The notes below the pieces were generated by a model that saw only the letters and a list, made by a program, of their open reading frames with translations, ran no database searches and had not been told where the DNA came from. A stretch of 64,000 bases of DNA from Persicaria tinctoria (Eukaryota > Streptophyta > Magnoliopsida > Caryophyllales > Polygonaceae): positions 10,292,001-10,356,000 of the forward strand of contig JBANSL010000004.1 of NCBI GenBank assembly GCA_037127255.1, written 5' to 3'. Positions 43,021 through 54,480 of the stretch are shown piece after piece. The translations under genes were made by a program, and so were the position numbers. Position 1 is the stretch's first letter; each line of letters starts with the position of its first letter.

Positions 43021-45261
43021 CAAGCCTTTTTTATCACACTAGGGTGGTATGCCCGTGCTACGGATGGAACAATTTTTGTAACATATATGTAAGTCTGATT
43101 GAATTGGATTGAGTGTATAAATAGTTACCGAAATAATGCATAAAATTTAGAATGTTGAGAATCATAGATCACGGGAAACCCTACTTGACAATCAAATAAT
43201 AACTATGGAAATATAAATTCACACACTGTTTTATTCATAATAGACCTTAATTAGGTTATTGCCACCGCCATAGAATAGATAAGTTAATCTCTTTAATATC
43301 CATTGTAGTAGCACATTTAGTTTGTATTACATCCAATTCCATGTTAATTAATATTCCCTCTGAAAAATGCGTGTTAACAATCAACATATATTGATTAATA
43401 AAGAGAATTTGATAAATTTTTGAAAATGAAAAAAAAAAACACGTATTCATGCATGCCGTGAATTTCTATAAAAAAATACAAAATAATTTATATCCACCAA
43501 ATTGGAAAAAAATCACGTATTCATGCATGTCATAAATATGTGATTATAGGCTTATGACCATATATCCTTCTCAATGCAAGTTTTCTCAAATATGCAAATT
43601 AAAACAATGAAATAAAAAATTATAAATAAATGGTCACTCTTTGTATATTTAACACAAATAACTTAAAATAATACCAATATTAGATTTGAACAAAATTAAT
43701 ATAAAAAAAATATCAAAATAATATAAGTTGTCAATATATAAAAAGTAATAAAAACTTTGAAAACTTAAAAAAAAAAATATCATTTTTCGCAAAGGTGTGC
43801 AAAACGGAGTAAATTTGACAATTTCACTCAATTACCTTATGTTATATCTTATACAAAATCATATTGAAGGCTCTATCGATGAGAATACGAAGAGTCATCG
43901 GGGAGCTATGTCGAAAATTTAATTATAAAAATAATAAAAGTAAATAATATTAATACTATAATAATAATAAATAAATAAATAAATAAATAAATAAAATGTA
44001 AAATAAATAATGAATCTACCATCCTATTGAGTTTGTGAATTATTTGCTCTGAATCTCGATCTCTTCAAAGTACCACGGGCCGGGCATTGAGTCTAATTGA
44101 TTTGAGTGTAGGATTGAGCAAGTGTACGTACATGCCACCAAAAAAACTCTTCATGCTGAATTCTATTTGTTCATCTTTGTTTTAATTCATTGGAGAGATC
44201 TAAAATATGGTGTTCTTTCTCAACTTCCTTGGGTCCACAGTTTTCTACACAACAACAAACGCGGTCATTGTTGCAACAATATAAGTTAATACTATGATAA
44301 GTTGCAAAATAATATACAAAATACTATGAAAAATTACAACAATAGATCGAAGTTGTGGAGAAGAAGAGAGTAGTATGAGTGTTCTAAATTGAGAATGTAC
44401 CGATGAACTTTGGACTCTTCGATGCATTCATAGAATCTTTCTTCATAGCCTACACAAAACAAAGTTTTAGAGAATTAGTTTGAGCCCTTAAATAGCATAT
44501 ATACTTAATAAAGTTGATCATCTAAAAGAATTGAAGGTGATCCACCAATGATCGACCAATCTATCCTATACTTTTTAAGTTTATATAGTGAGAATTGTTT
44601 TACCCTCAAATAAAAAGATTTATCAATAATCCGTCTAGTGAGAATACAAAACACCAAACAAACTTAAAAGGTATTTAATTCTATAATAATAGACGGTAAG
44701 AATGCAAACCATCCATGCTCCAATGAGAATATGAATTGCAAAGTAATATTTTGTACGTTCACTTTCTTTCCCCATTGAATGAAATTAAAGACAAAAGGCT
44801 TTGTTTTGTTTTCATAAACTAATTAATAATTACTTTATTTTCATCTTAATTATTCTCCATTAATTTTAAATATTCCTCTTTTTTTTCATTTTATCCTTTA
44901 AAAATCAACTTTATATAATATTGTAGATTATAGATTACTATGGAGTAATTTTTAATATTTATTTTCATCGTATTTTCCATTTAAAATTTGCTTTTTTCCC
45001 ATTTTTTCCTTTGAACTTTAGGTTATATACTTATATGTTATTGATTTTTTTTTTCATGTTTTTCCTTTGAATTCGATTTTCTAAAGTTTAATGGAAGGAA
45101 AAATATTGGACCCTATTAAATTGAAAAAAAAATCATTTTCAATTATCTTAATTTTGGATAAATGAAAACCAATGTGAAAGAAAGAGTTTTTAATGCTAAT
45201 TAATAGGAGGAAACAAAAGGAGTGGAAGTTTAGTTCTTCCAAATATCAATCGGTAGCAAAA
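43021..45261. other. AT-rich intergenic DNA with AATA microsatellite
   Basis: No gene is supported. GCCCGTGCTACGG at about 43051 resembles the edge of a dispersed plant repeat; a related CCGTGCTACGCCCGG is at about 45649. An AATA repeat covers 43960-43995. Confidence 0.45.
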
Positions 45262-45460
45262 CCCTTTTGTATTAACCTTCAATTAGCATTGAATAGGGAA
45301 AATGAAAAAAAAGATGTGATTACCCTTTTGTATTACGGAGTAACTTTCAATTAGCATTGAATAGGGAAAATGAAAAATAAGATGTGATTACCCTTTTGTA
45401 TTACGGAGTAACTTTCATTTAGCATTGAACAGGAAAAATGAAAAAAAGATGTGATTATTG
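45262..45460. repeat. 68-bp tandem repeat, about three copies
   Basis: AGCATTGAA starts at 45285, 45353 and 45421, a period of exactly 68 bp. Each unit includes GATGTGATTACCCTTTTGTA and ends with ATTACGGAGTAACTTTCA. The third unit breaks off into the SINE-like sequence. Confidence 0.85.
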
Positions 45461-45525
45461 GGATTCGAACCTTGGACAAAAGGTTCTCAGCCATAATCAC
45501 AACCATTAAGCCAAATATTCCATGT
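45455..45525 (-). mobile_element. tRNA-derived SINE-like sequence
   Basis: On the minus strand TTGGCTTAATGG (A box) is followed at tRNA-like spacing by GGTTCGAATCCC (B box). The sequence between differs from the SINEs at 3244 and 12656, so it is a different family or tRNA source. Target duplications were not resolved. Confidence 0.5.
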
Positions 45526-45539
45526 TGATATAAATTGAA

Positions 45540-46360
45540 TAGATAAGAAAAAATAATGTAAATTTTCATGACTTAAAAGTAGCAATAAATTGCCCATGAA
45601 CACAACTTTTAAGGTTTTCTCTTCCAATCAGATCGAATCTATCCAACTCCGTGCTACGCCCGGGACATAATTTTATCTTCATCCATAGCCAAACACTATT
45701 TTTCTTTTGAAATTTAATTGCCCATTACTTAAAACGAACTAACCCTAAATTTGAAATTTCCATCCAATCAAATCCCCAAATTCAAACACCTAAACCCTAA
45801 ATTACTGAAATTGTAAAAGAAAACTCGAAGAGATACCTTCTCTTGGGCGAAAGATCATCAGTCAGCGCCGCCACCTCACTGGCTCACCAGTCACCAGCGA
45901 CTTCGTTAACTGAATAATAGGTGATTGTATTCGGTCTTCGTTGAAAGAGAACGAGGGTCGAACAGTTTAATTTAAAGGAGTCTCCCTTTGAGAGTTGAAT
46001 AGAGAGGCACCCATCGTCGGAAAAATCGAGAGCCTGGAGGAGAAGGTTGTCACGGAAGCAGAAAGGAGCAAGCAGAAGGACAGAGATGGCTTGGGTGGGA
46101 AAACCAGAGAGGCGAGAGAGAGAAGGGAGTTGAGAACTTGAGAGAGATTCCGAGGAGCGAGACGTCGAGACTGCACCAGAAGCAAACACTGGTAGTGGCA
46201 ATTTAGTAATTATAAAAACTCATAGCCTAAGATGGAGGGTAATAAGGTAACTCAACTTTGTGGCTCATTGCCGCTTTTATAGATAGATAGATAGATAGAT
46301 ACGTATAGAGAAGTCCTGTTAAACCTTCCCTCCAATCCATCTTCAACTTTCACTAATAGA
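45540..46360. other. Intergenic, unassigned minus-strand ORF, GATA microsatellite
   Basis: A minus-strand open frame of about 105 codons (45884-46201) is Ser/Leu-rich with no recognised domain and is not called as a gene. A GATA repeat covers about 46280-46301. CCTAAACCCTAAA at about 45790 is too short to be telomeric. Confidence 0.35.
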
Positions 46361-46367
46361 GGTTTTT

Positions 46368-46528
46368 GTTGGAGTTACCCGATATCGAGTAACATACTCG
46401 TATTCGACTAAGCTAGAGCTAAGAGTCATATGTGACTCGCTTCGTACACGTGCCGCTCACGTGATATCAAATTGTACATATATACTGCCTCCACTGTGTA
46501 ACCAATTCAGTTGAATAAGAAATAACAA
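46368..46528 (+). mobile_element. Possible solo copia-type LTR
   Basis: Begins TGTTGGAGTTACCCG and ends AATAACA, with a TATATATAC core promoter-like word at about 46479 and two CACGTG boxes (about 46447 and 46457). No target duplication was found, so this is only a candidate. Confidence 0.3.
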
Positions 46529-46651
46529 AATTTCCCGCTTCTTGTTTCTCTCTTTCCAAATCTCATCCGCCATTAACGAAGCTCCGAAGCTTCATCTTCT
46601 CCACTTCCAACCGTTTTTCCATAGCTTCTGCTCCTGCTCCAATTCCAATTA

Positions 46652-46750
46652 ATGGAAAAGTTTGCTCATTCCAAGGCAAGGACAGAAGAAAAAGCCGACA
46701 AGGTGGCGGCGAGAAGAAACAGAAAAATCTTAATGCGCGATGCCAGAAAG
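46652..46750 (+). other. Possible short coding exon
   Basis: An ATG opens 33 codons rich in Lys, Arg and Glu (MEKFAHSKARTEEKADKV) ending at AAG followed by GTAAGA, a good donor. The next acceptor (about 46815) would add only seven codons before a stop. It may be a 5' leader ORF of the exon at 47062 or chance. Confidence 0.25.
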
Positions 46751-47061
46751 GTAAGATATATTCAGCCTTTGTTTTTTTTTTTCCAGAATCAGTGATCTTA
46801 ATTTCTTTATTTTCAGAATATATTGCCCCCTCCCTCTTGAGAGTGACGAGTAAGAGAAAGAAACAACAATAGATGATGAAGAAAGAGGGGAGAAGAAGAA
46901 AAAAGAGACTAAAAAACAGAGGAAGCGCGCTAATCAGAGGAAGAAGAAGAACGATGCAAAAAAAGACAAAAAGTTTGAGCAAGAACCAAATTATCGTCCT
47001 TCTTCATCGTCGGCGGCGATTGAAGAACAACAGAGGCACATTTCACCCTTTCTAGAACCCA

Positions 47062-47278
47062 ATGGAGATCGCCACCACCACCGTCGCGGCGGTGGCTCCA
47101 ACTCCGACCCCAGCGCCTGCGACCTCCGCATCCTCCATGACTAAGAGAGGAGGCGATGGAATTGGAAAGAAGGATGACGCCGCCGATAAGGATGGAGGGC
47201 GGAAGTCGAGGCGGTCTTGGTCGCCGGAGTTGCACCGGAGGTTCCTGAACGCCCTTGAACAACTCGGTGGCCCTCACG
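47062..47278 (+). pseudogene. First exon of a GARP/HHO-NIGT1-type transcription factor, isolated
   Basis: The frame starts at ATG 47062 with an Ala/Thr/Pro-rich lead, then SRRSWSPELHRRFLNALEQL and GGPHG. This is the first half of the Myb-like DNA-binding domain of the HHO/HRS1/NIGT1 branch of GARP factors, which act in nitrate and phosphate responses. It stops at CACG followed by GTAATT, the place where this family has an intron. The second half of the domain (TPKQIRELM and SHLQKYR) was not found in the next few kilobases, and the usual N-terminal region is absent upstream. It is therefore a gene fragment, perhaps moved by a transposon, unless the rest lies beyond a large intron. Confidence 0.65.
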
Positions 47279-47545
47279 GTAATTAACAGATTTCACTGAT
47301 TTATCCGATCCATTTGGTTAATTTTATAGCAGTTGGAATGGTTTCACAGACACAATCGGCAATCGCAAAAAATTATCAAAACTTGAAGAAATAACCACAT
47401 ATCACTAGATCAGTAGAACACATATCACAAAGCATACTATTTTATAACCACATAGCTCTTTCAAGTCCGTTATCCTCACCTAGATCCTGAGTCCTCAATT
47501 GTATCCTATGGGTTAGTCTTGAATCCTTTATAAATCACTCTGAAT

Positions 47546-47640
47546 ATCATTTTTACAACCAATGTGGGATGTAGCCACCTAGCCCTTTCAACATCATTTT
47601 TATAACCAATGTGGGATGTAGCCACCTAGCCTATTGTCCT
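47546..47640. repeat. 47-bp tandem duplication
   Basis: ATCATTTTTA and CAATGTGGGATGTAGCCACC occur twice with a period of 47 bp (starting 47546 and 47593). Confidence 0.8.
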
Positions 47641-47751
47641 CACTTTGAGCTTGAAAAAAGAGTTCTTGTGGCATGGATAGTGTTTGAATGCCTTGTAAAT
47701 AACTCCGAACATCCCTATTACCAAATACATTATCTTAAACCGATCAATTTA

Positions 47752-48031
47752 GGGTGTGTTTGGATTCCAATTGCATTATGTTTATAATGCAAAATAATAA
47801 GGTGGCGTTTGGTTGACACAATTTTTAAGGTGTTTAAATTATGATGTTTTTGGATTTCACGATGTATTAATTATAATGTAATTATTTTATATCGAGTTAT
47901 GTGATTATTTGGTTAAATTACAGTTTTACCTTGATTTTTACGAGATTTTTATTTTTAAAACCAAACGGACACATAAAACGAGGTAAAATAATTGCATTAT
48001 AATTAAAATGCAATGGAATCCAAACACACCC
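47752..48031. mobile_element. Tourist-like MITE (PIF/Harbinger)
   Basis: 280 bp bounded by perfect 18-bp terminal inverted repeats, GGGTGTGTTTGGATTCCA on the left and its complement on the right. The 3-bp duplication TTA lies on both sides (47749-47751 and 48032-48034). No ORF. Inside, GGCGTTTGGTT and AACCAAACGG form a second inverted pair, so a smaller element may be nested. Confidence 0.85.
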
Positions 48032-48459
48032 TTAATTTACATATTAAATGAGACACATTGCAGAGCTTTATTGTGCTGATTTTCTTTCCTCTTAGCCTTT
48101 CTCTATTTCACTTTACTACAGTAGGACAACAGTTTTTGGGTGACTTGGAGTTTCCAAAGAAAAAGGAAGATTGAAGTTTCTTACCTCTTCCTCTCCATCC
48201 CTTTCTAGACCCTTGGAATTCTTCATCTTAGCTCATCCGACGGAAAACAAGCGGAAAGAGTTTGTGGGTTTTGTAGAGGATTAAATTGATGAGATAGACT
48301 TCAAACCGAGAGAGGGACATACTAAGGAACATAAAAACAGAGTTAAGCAAAGAAGATCCAAAAAGATTTCCAAGAAAAATAGGTCTTTTGACAATGAGTT
48401 CACCCTGGATTTCTAGACGTACAGATGAATTCTTGGATTTCTAAACCACAAGTCGTTTC

Positions 48460-48589
48460 GTTCATATTCTCTGCTGAGTTTTAAAGGTTTGGCCTCTGGA
48501 TCATGTTAGACATACTATGAGTTTGTTCATATTCTTTGCTGAGTTTTAAAGGTTATGCCTCTGGATCATGTTAGACATACTATGAGTTT
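48460..48589. repeat. 65-bp tandem duplication
   Basis: Two copies starting at 48460 and 48525, sharing GTTCATATTCT and GGATCATGTTAGACATAC with few differences. Confidence 0.85.
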
Positions 48590-48705
48590 GTTAGGTTGTT
48601 ATATTACTCAACTGTATTTTCATTCTCTTCTCCCCTGTATAAATAAGAGGTTGTATTAAACAAGTTGTATTCATTCATTCATTTATAGTCGGGCTCAACA
48701 ACACT
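48588..48705 (+). mobile_element. Possible solo copia-type LTR
   Basis: Begins TGTTAGGTTGTTATATTAC, has a TATAAATA core at about 48638 and ends CTCAACAACA. It is the size and layout of short copia LTRs, but no target duplication, primer site or coding sequence accompanies it. Confidence 0.35.
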
Positions 48706-48719
48706 TCCCCCCAACAACC

Positions 48720-49290
48720 TCATCATCGGTTGATTCGACCGAAACAGATGATGTGGGGTCGTCTTCCTCAAATTTATTCTACAGAAGGAAGAAAGAAATA
48801 AATTCATTAATCTAATTCTTTTAACCGAAATAAATACAAAAATAAAATAACTGATCTTATCTGCGTTGCGGAGAATTAACTTGTTCTTCTTCATCTCCAG
48901 TTTTTTGTAACTTGTTCAAAATTGTGTTGTTGTGTTTTGAAGATGATTTTAATCGTGTGCTCCTTTATTCATCCACGACGCACGACTCTTGGATTGAAAT
49001 TACTATGGACGTCCCATTGGATAACAACTTTGAAATTACTATCGATTTTGATGCCAACTATCTAGGTCCGTAGCTACTCATAGATGGAGTGGCTCATTGG
49101 ATAACAGTTGTGCCTATTGATATACTTTTCTTTGATTTTAGGCAGCACAAATTCGGAACAATAGCTTTGGTCTGTTTAGGCTTCTTCATCTTTGCCACCT
49201 CTTCGTCGCTTGATTCCTTTGAATCGGACGAAGCGGTGTCATCAGTAGCAAAGATATTCTACGGAAGAGGGAGAAATAAGTAAGTTACTT
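48720..49290. repeat. Two related segments 480 bp apart
   Basis: 48731-48800 and 49211-49282 align over about 70 bp (TGATTC start, ATTCTACRGAAGR near the end). A third piece with ATTCTACAGAAGAGAAAGAA is at about 50154. No gene is recognised in them. Confidence 0.45.
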
Positions 49291-50329
49291 AATTAATCTA
49301 ATTACAACTAGATTAAAAAAATAAATCACTCCGTACTAAATCAACAATCCCAGATGGCCCATTCAGCCCATGTGATAGCACAGTTACCTCTCGTACTAAA
49401 TCATGCTTTCCCGTATGTGCACAGCTGTGTATTGTGCCTATTTTAGAAGGATCCCATATGGTACAAGATTGTGACTTTCTAATCACCGGATCCTAAGGCT
49501 TCAGACTGTACATGAAAATGTGTGCAAAAATCAAATGGAGGAATGACAATGATGATCGTTAAATGTAATACACTGCAATGCGTCCGTTGTTACCTCTCTG
49601 TGCACCCAACCCATTGCACCTACCCCTCGTCTGGTACTCTCACATCTCCTCCACCATGAATCACGTTTGGCCTATCAAACACAAACTCTCCTCCAAAACA
49701 CCTCTCTCTCTCAACATCTCAGACCCCCTCCCAGCCCTTCGCCGATTCTACTTCCACCAAATCCACCAACAACCGGGGTCGCACCTAAGACAACACCACA
49801 AGCCATCACACATATAACACAATTATATATGTAATACACTGCAATGCGATTCAAGGATTTAGCTAAAACTGAATACAAAGGAAATATCAGATGATGTTCA
49901 CCAAAAAAAAAATGTTCACCAAAAAAAAAGGAAATATCATATGTGAAGTTCAGAAATCACACACTTATTTGGGCTTTGCCCAAATTAAACAAAAAAAAGA
50001 GCCCATTAAGTCATAAAGGCATCATCGTCTTCCCCGACCCCTCTTTTCTCGCAAAGCAGCTACAGACTTCCATCTATGAATTTGGAATCAAACTCTTTGT
50101 TTTTCCTTGTAGTCTTTTTCTCATTCCTCTGTTTTGCAGAAGAGAAAGAAGTATATTCTACAGAAGAGAAAGAAATAAGTAAATTAACCCAAACCTCCTC
50201 ACCACCTCCATGGACAACTGAGAACCCTGGAGACATCTTGAGGCCTTGCGAGAGCATGACTCGATCAGTCAAAAGGTCCGAGCCTTTGAGGTCCTCACGC
50301 ACACCACTTAGGATATCCGATAGAGTACA
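49291..50329. other. Intergenic, nothing clearly recognised
   Basis: TGTAATACACTGCAATGCG occurs twice (about 49564 and 49831). The ORFs in this stretch are short and biased in composition without domains. Confidence 0.4.
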
Positions 50330-51340
50330 TTTTAGTCATGTTTTTAGTATAGAATTGCATATTATTTAAGAGCATTTTTACATGTTTTATACTTAATTTC
50401 TATTATTTATTATTCAGAGTCTACACTAGTGTTTTTATATATTTAAGGTAATTTCGAGTTCGATCATATGAATTTGGAGGCTGGGATCAAAATTGGGCCG
50501 AGTTACTCGTAATGAATGGGCTGATTGTGTGTGCAATGCGATTGGAGTTCGGATCGTGCAACGGTGCAAGGCGGAAGGAGGCACGCCGCTGCTTATTACT
50601 TTTATTGTTTTTCCGATTAAAAAGTATGCTGGAGAGATAGAGTTATATAGGTTAATATTATATATATTTATAATAGGATATATTAATATTATATAGATTA
50701 GGTTTTGCAATATATATTCATACATTCATACGGCAGAAGGAGAGGTGACGGCCGACTGACTTCGGTTATTTTCAAACTCTACTTATGTTTTGTTTTATTT
50801 TTATGGAGAGTTATACTCTTTCGTTTCGTCTATGGATTGAAGCTTTGATTTGATAAAGTTCTGAGATTTCTATTCTTGTTCTATTTCTATTGATTCGTAT
50901 TGATTCTTTTGTGAATATTATTGATTTCTTCCGGTCCGTACAACTAGTTGAGATTATTTTTAGGATTCTGTAGATTCCTCCTAGCGAACCTTAATCCATG
51001 ATAGCATGCCTTTTTAGGACCCGTAGAACTAAACTGGTGTGTAAAGAATCAATTACATGTTGAATGCTAACTCGTAGCTTGGTGTTGCATGTATCCTGGT
51101 TAATCCTTAATCTTAATGCTAATATTAGGTTGAATCTTGGTCGTGTTAGGGTTATCTAATTAGTAAGGGTTACTAGTCCTCCTAGGACTAGTAATTTACA
51201 CAAGATCAGGACAAGAACAATAATAGGATTGACCGTGTTAGGGTTATCTAATTAGTAAGGGTTACTAGGACTCGTAGGACTAGTAATTTACACAAGATCA
51301 TGACAGGAACAATAATAGGATGAAAAGAGAACTTGAAGAA
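50330..51340 (+). mobile_element. Possible gypsy LTR or leader remnant with 92-bp tandem duplication
   Basis: Long non-coding sequence with the texture of a gypsy LTR and leader. At 51142 and 51234 a 92-bp unit starting CGTGTTAGGGTTATC is tandemly duplicated with few changes. No primer site or coding sequence was found, so the class is uncertain. Confidence 0.35.
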
Positions 51341-51478
51341 GAATATCGAGGATATTGTTATTATGCTTCTATTGTTATGCTGATATGCAAAAGGGTAGAG
51401 GCCGTCCAAACCGAACTGCTAAGAAGGTAACAAACTTGTTACCTCCCTTGAGGGTTATATGAAGTTGAAGGTTGCCAA

Positions 51479-51786
51479 AACTAGTTTGGAGTCACCTCAT
51501 TGTAAAGCAAATCAATAAAGGACTTAGATGTTTCCCTTAGTGATAGATTGAAGTCCACCATTAACTATTTTGTTTTGTTGGCCCTGGGTGCTTTGTCTAT
51601 GAAACTTCCCTACAATACTCCTTTGTCTATGAAACTAGTTTGGAGTCACCTCTCAACGTCAAGCAAATTAATAAAGGACTTAGATGTTTCCTTAGTGATA
51701 GATTGAAGTCCGCCATTAACTATTTTGTTTTGTTGGCCCTGAGTGCTTTGTCTATAAAATTCCCTACAATACTCCTTTATATGGAG
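51479..51786. repeat. 154-bp tandem duplication
   Basis: Two copies start at 51479 and 51633 (AACTAGTTTGGAGTCACCTC). They differ by a few substitutions and small indels. An open frame runs through the second copy (51640-51945), but no domain is recognised. Confidence 0.85.
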
Positions 51787-51789
51787 ATT

Positions 51790-52224
51790 AGCCGTCGGAT
51801 GGCCCGATCTTTCAACACTAACGACTCAACAAGGAGGAAACATAAGAACATGATTAGAAATGAAAGAAACACGAATAGACCAAGAGAAAATGTAGCAAAG
51901 AAAGATAGTTTTATTACATATTCGAAATACAACAAGTTACATTGACTCAATGTTTATTATATCACTTTTCATATTCTTATTTTGTTACTATATATATTTT
52001 CTTCGGCTCTTTCATTATTTATTTATTTTACTTTTTTAACAGAAAAAAAATGATGACGTGTTATCCTAAACCAACATTATTTTTTGTTGTATAATTGTAT
52101 TATATATTTTTTTTACTATTAGTTAATTTAATCTAACAAAGCGATATCACTTTAATCCAAAACAACACCGAACATATATTGCCCCATCCGAAAACTTTCT
52201 AGCTCCGCTACTATTCTCATTCGA
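51790..52224. other. Intergenic, AT-rich
   Basis: No supported gene or repeat, apart from the tail of the unrecognised frame ending at 51945. Confidence 0.4.
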
Positions 52225-54480
52225 TCATGTATTACATACACTTGAGCATTTGGCACACCACACATACCATCTAGCCGGAAGTTCCTTTGCCTTGTTGTAG
52301 TTCGCCAGCAGAAGATCGAAGCACTCATCAGTCACCAGCATCAATAGCGGGGCGAATATTGGTTCACTCATTACACACCGTTTGATTGTCAGCCGTGACT
52401 TCTCAAGGAACCCTCTGAGTTGGTCTACCTGTTCGTTGACCAAGTTGTCAATGCATTATGTTACGTCAACGAACCCACCAACAGTCGTCCCTAGCATGGA
52501 CTTTAATTTTGCATGTGCTGACTCGGCACTGTATCATAAGAAATATATTACCTCGGTTATGTAGGATTCTTAAATATTATAATAATTACGACTTTATACG
52601 ATTCAATGTCACTTACTTATTCGTAGTTCGCACCCCGATATGTAGGAACTTATCAACCCATGCACGAACTATCGCCTCCTTGAATTCTATGAGCCAGGTG
52701 TCTTCAAGGTACTTCATAAGACCCCATCGTGCCTCTCATTTCGCCTTCATCACTTGCATTCATTGTAGAAGGCATTTCGCTTCTCGGTAGATTTCGTGAT
52801 CCTACCCTTCGTTTCAATGTTACACATAATATGATAAGTGCACAACATATGCTTTACCGTGGGTAACTCCTCCCGAAGAGCCTTGATAAGACCCAACTCT
52901 CTGTCTGTAAAAATTACTTCTGGGAGTCGTTGACCGCACAAATGGCGTAGTCGCCGTAGTGCCCAACTATAGTGTTCTGCGCTCTCGCCTGCCATGAATA
53001 CGAACGCAATTGCAAATGTGTTCTTCGTGCTAGTAATCCCAACGATCTCTAGCAACAGCATTTCGTATGACATATTGATTAGTCAAACAAATTGCTATAA
53101 CGTATGACATATATAAAAGTAGTCGACGGTAATGTGATTCCTCTTACTCGTTCGTCTTGTAGGTTGAGTCCATCACGATAACATACGGAAACAACATCAG
53201 AAGATGTCGGGAGTTCGGATGGGACAAAAACACATCAGTAACCTCGTCTACTCCTGCTTTAGAGGAATTCCGTGTGGCGATAAAGTATCCCTTTTGTTTG
53301 AGTTTGTGAAGCGCTTGAGGCAGGTCCCTCCGTCCTTCTGCAGCGGTTCTCCGCAACTGGGCTCGTGCATTGTAGACTTGACGAATGTCCGTCACGCAAT
53401 CATGATCATCATACTTCATCCCGCGCAGCATATCCCCTGGTTTTATCCCAATCACTGTATCACGTCGAACCTACCGATGTTGATCTGGAGTTAATCTACC
53501 GGCATAGGGATGTCCTAACATCACATCGTTTAGCTTGTGGTTATGCACACCGCATATAACCTTAATGGTCCAATTGTCAGCATCATTTTGATGACCCTCC
53601 AGCTCAAACAAGCATCCGATCTTCGTCGTTCTCCCGCGCCTACTCACTGCAGGCGGAAAATCCTTGTCGACATTTGGAATATCTCTACCCCCTCCGTACT
53701 TATCACACACTAGACGAAAGGTACCCAAACCACTCATTTGGTTCTTCCATGACCGAGTGATCACAAGTACCATGTTCTTAATCTTCCCTACGTATCTAGC
53801 CCATGCCTTCATGTTTACTTGATCAGCCCAATAACCATCGACTGTAAACATCGAGCTATATTCTGTACCCACATTTAGAGGTTGGTTTTGTTCCTGCATA
53901 ATGTCACTTATGTACTAAGAACTTTTTCGCAAAAAATTATCTAAAATGCTATATTATATGATGGTTTCATTTTACAAAACTATATTATTTATAATGTTTC
54001 GATTCAAACTACATATCCATTCAATTATATAATGTTTCGATTCAAACTACATATCCATTCAAACTACATATCCTCTATATAAACGTTCCGCTATAATATG
54101 ATTCTACTCAAACATAATTATATAAAGGTTCCGCTATATATAAACGATCCGCTGTAACAATATTAACTTACCCCGAGATTCTTCACGAGCTCCTCCGGAT
54201 CGCTATAGGCAAAAATGTCGAACGGTAAACCGCCTCCACCATCTTCTTCCGGTAACACTATTTCCTCCGATGTTAGAATATGGATTTCGAATCGAAAACA
54301 TTGTAGTTGAACCAGGGCATCGCTTCTTTATATAGGCTTTCGAACTTACCTCGGGCATTGGATGCCACACTGGGAGTCCGGAAAGGGCATATATTATGCC
54401 GGTTTGGGAGTCCCGCAAGGACATACGACTCTGTCGATCTTGAAGTCCGGCACCGTACATCTGGCGAGAAATCGCCGTGC
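52225..54480 (-). pseudogene. MULE/FAR1-related transposase gene, decayed, with introns
   Basis: Minus-strand pieces in order: N-terminal exons at about 54160-54460 (VWHPMPE before a GT donor; DPEELVKNLG before another). Next is a FAR1-type DNA-binding region at 53471-53899 (FRLVCDKYGG, WTIKVICGVHNHKLND). Then 53144-53455 with YNARAQL, LFPYVIVMDSTYKTNE. Then the MULE transposase core at 52750-53073 (MLLLEIVGITSTKNTF, VIFTDRELGLIKAL, CTYHIMCNI). Then KYLEDTWLIEFKEA at about 52625-52725, and AESAHAKLKSMLG in the next exon leading to 52225. Stops and frame changes lie near 53460 and 52745, and the SWIM zinc finger is missing. The gene would move Mutator-like elements or, if domesticated, act as a FAR1-like factor. 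Terminal inverted repeats were not located. Confidence 0.85.

Noticed and set aside
45785..45800. CCTAAACCCTAAA as a telomere-type repeat
   Set aside because: Less than two full units; too short to be an interstitial telomere tract.
45884..46201. 105-codon Ser/Leu-rich ORF on the minus strand
   Set aside because: No domain, no splice or expression evidence, and a second overlapping ORF in the same DNA.
46563..47277. Long hydrophobic or Arg-rich minus-strand ORFs
   Set aside because: They are antisense to purine-rich leader and to the transcription-factor exon.
50435..50725. 96-codon Ile/Asn-rich minus-strand ORF
   Set aside because: Composition follows the AT-rich DNA; no domain.
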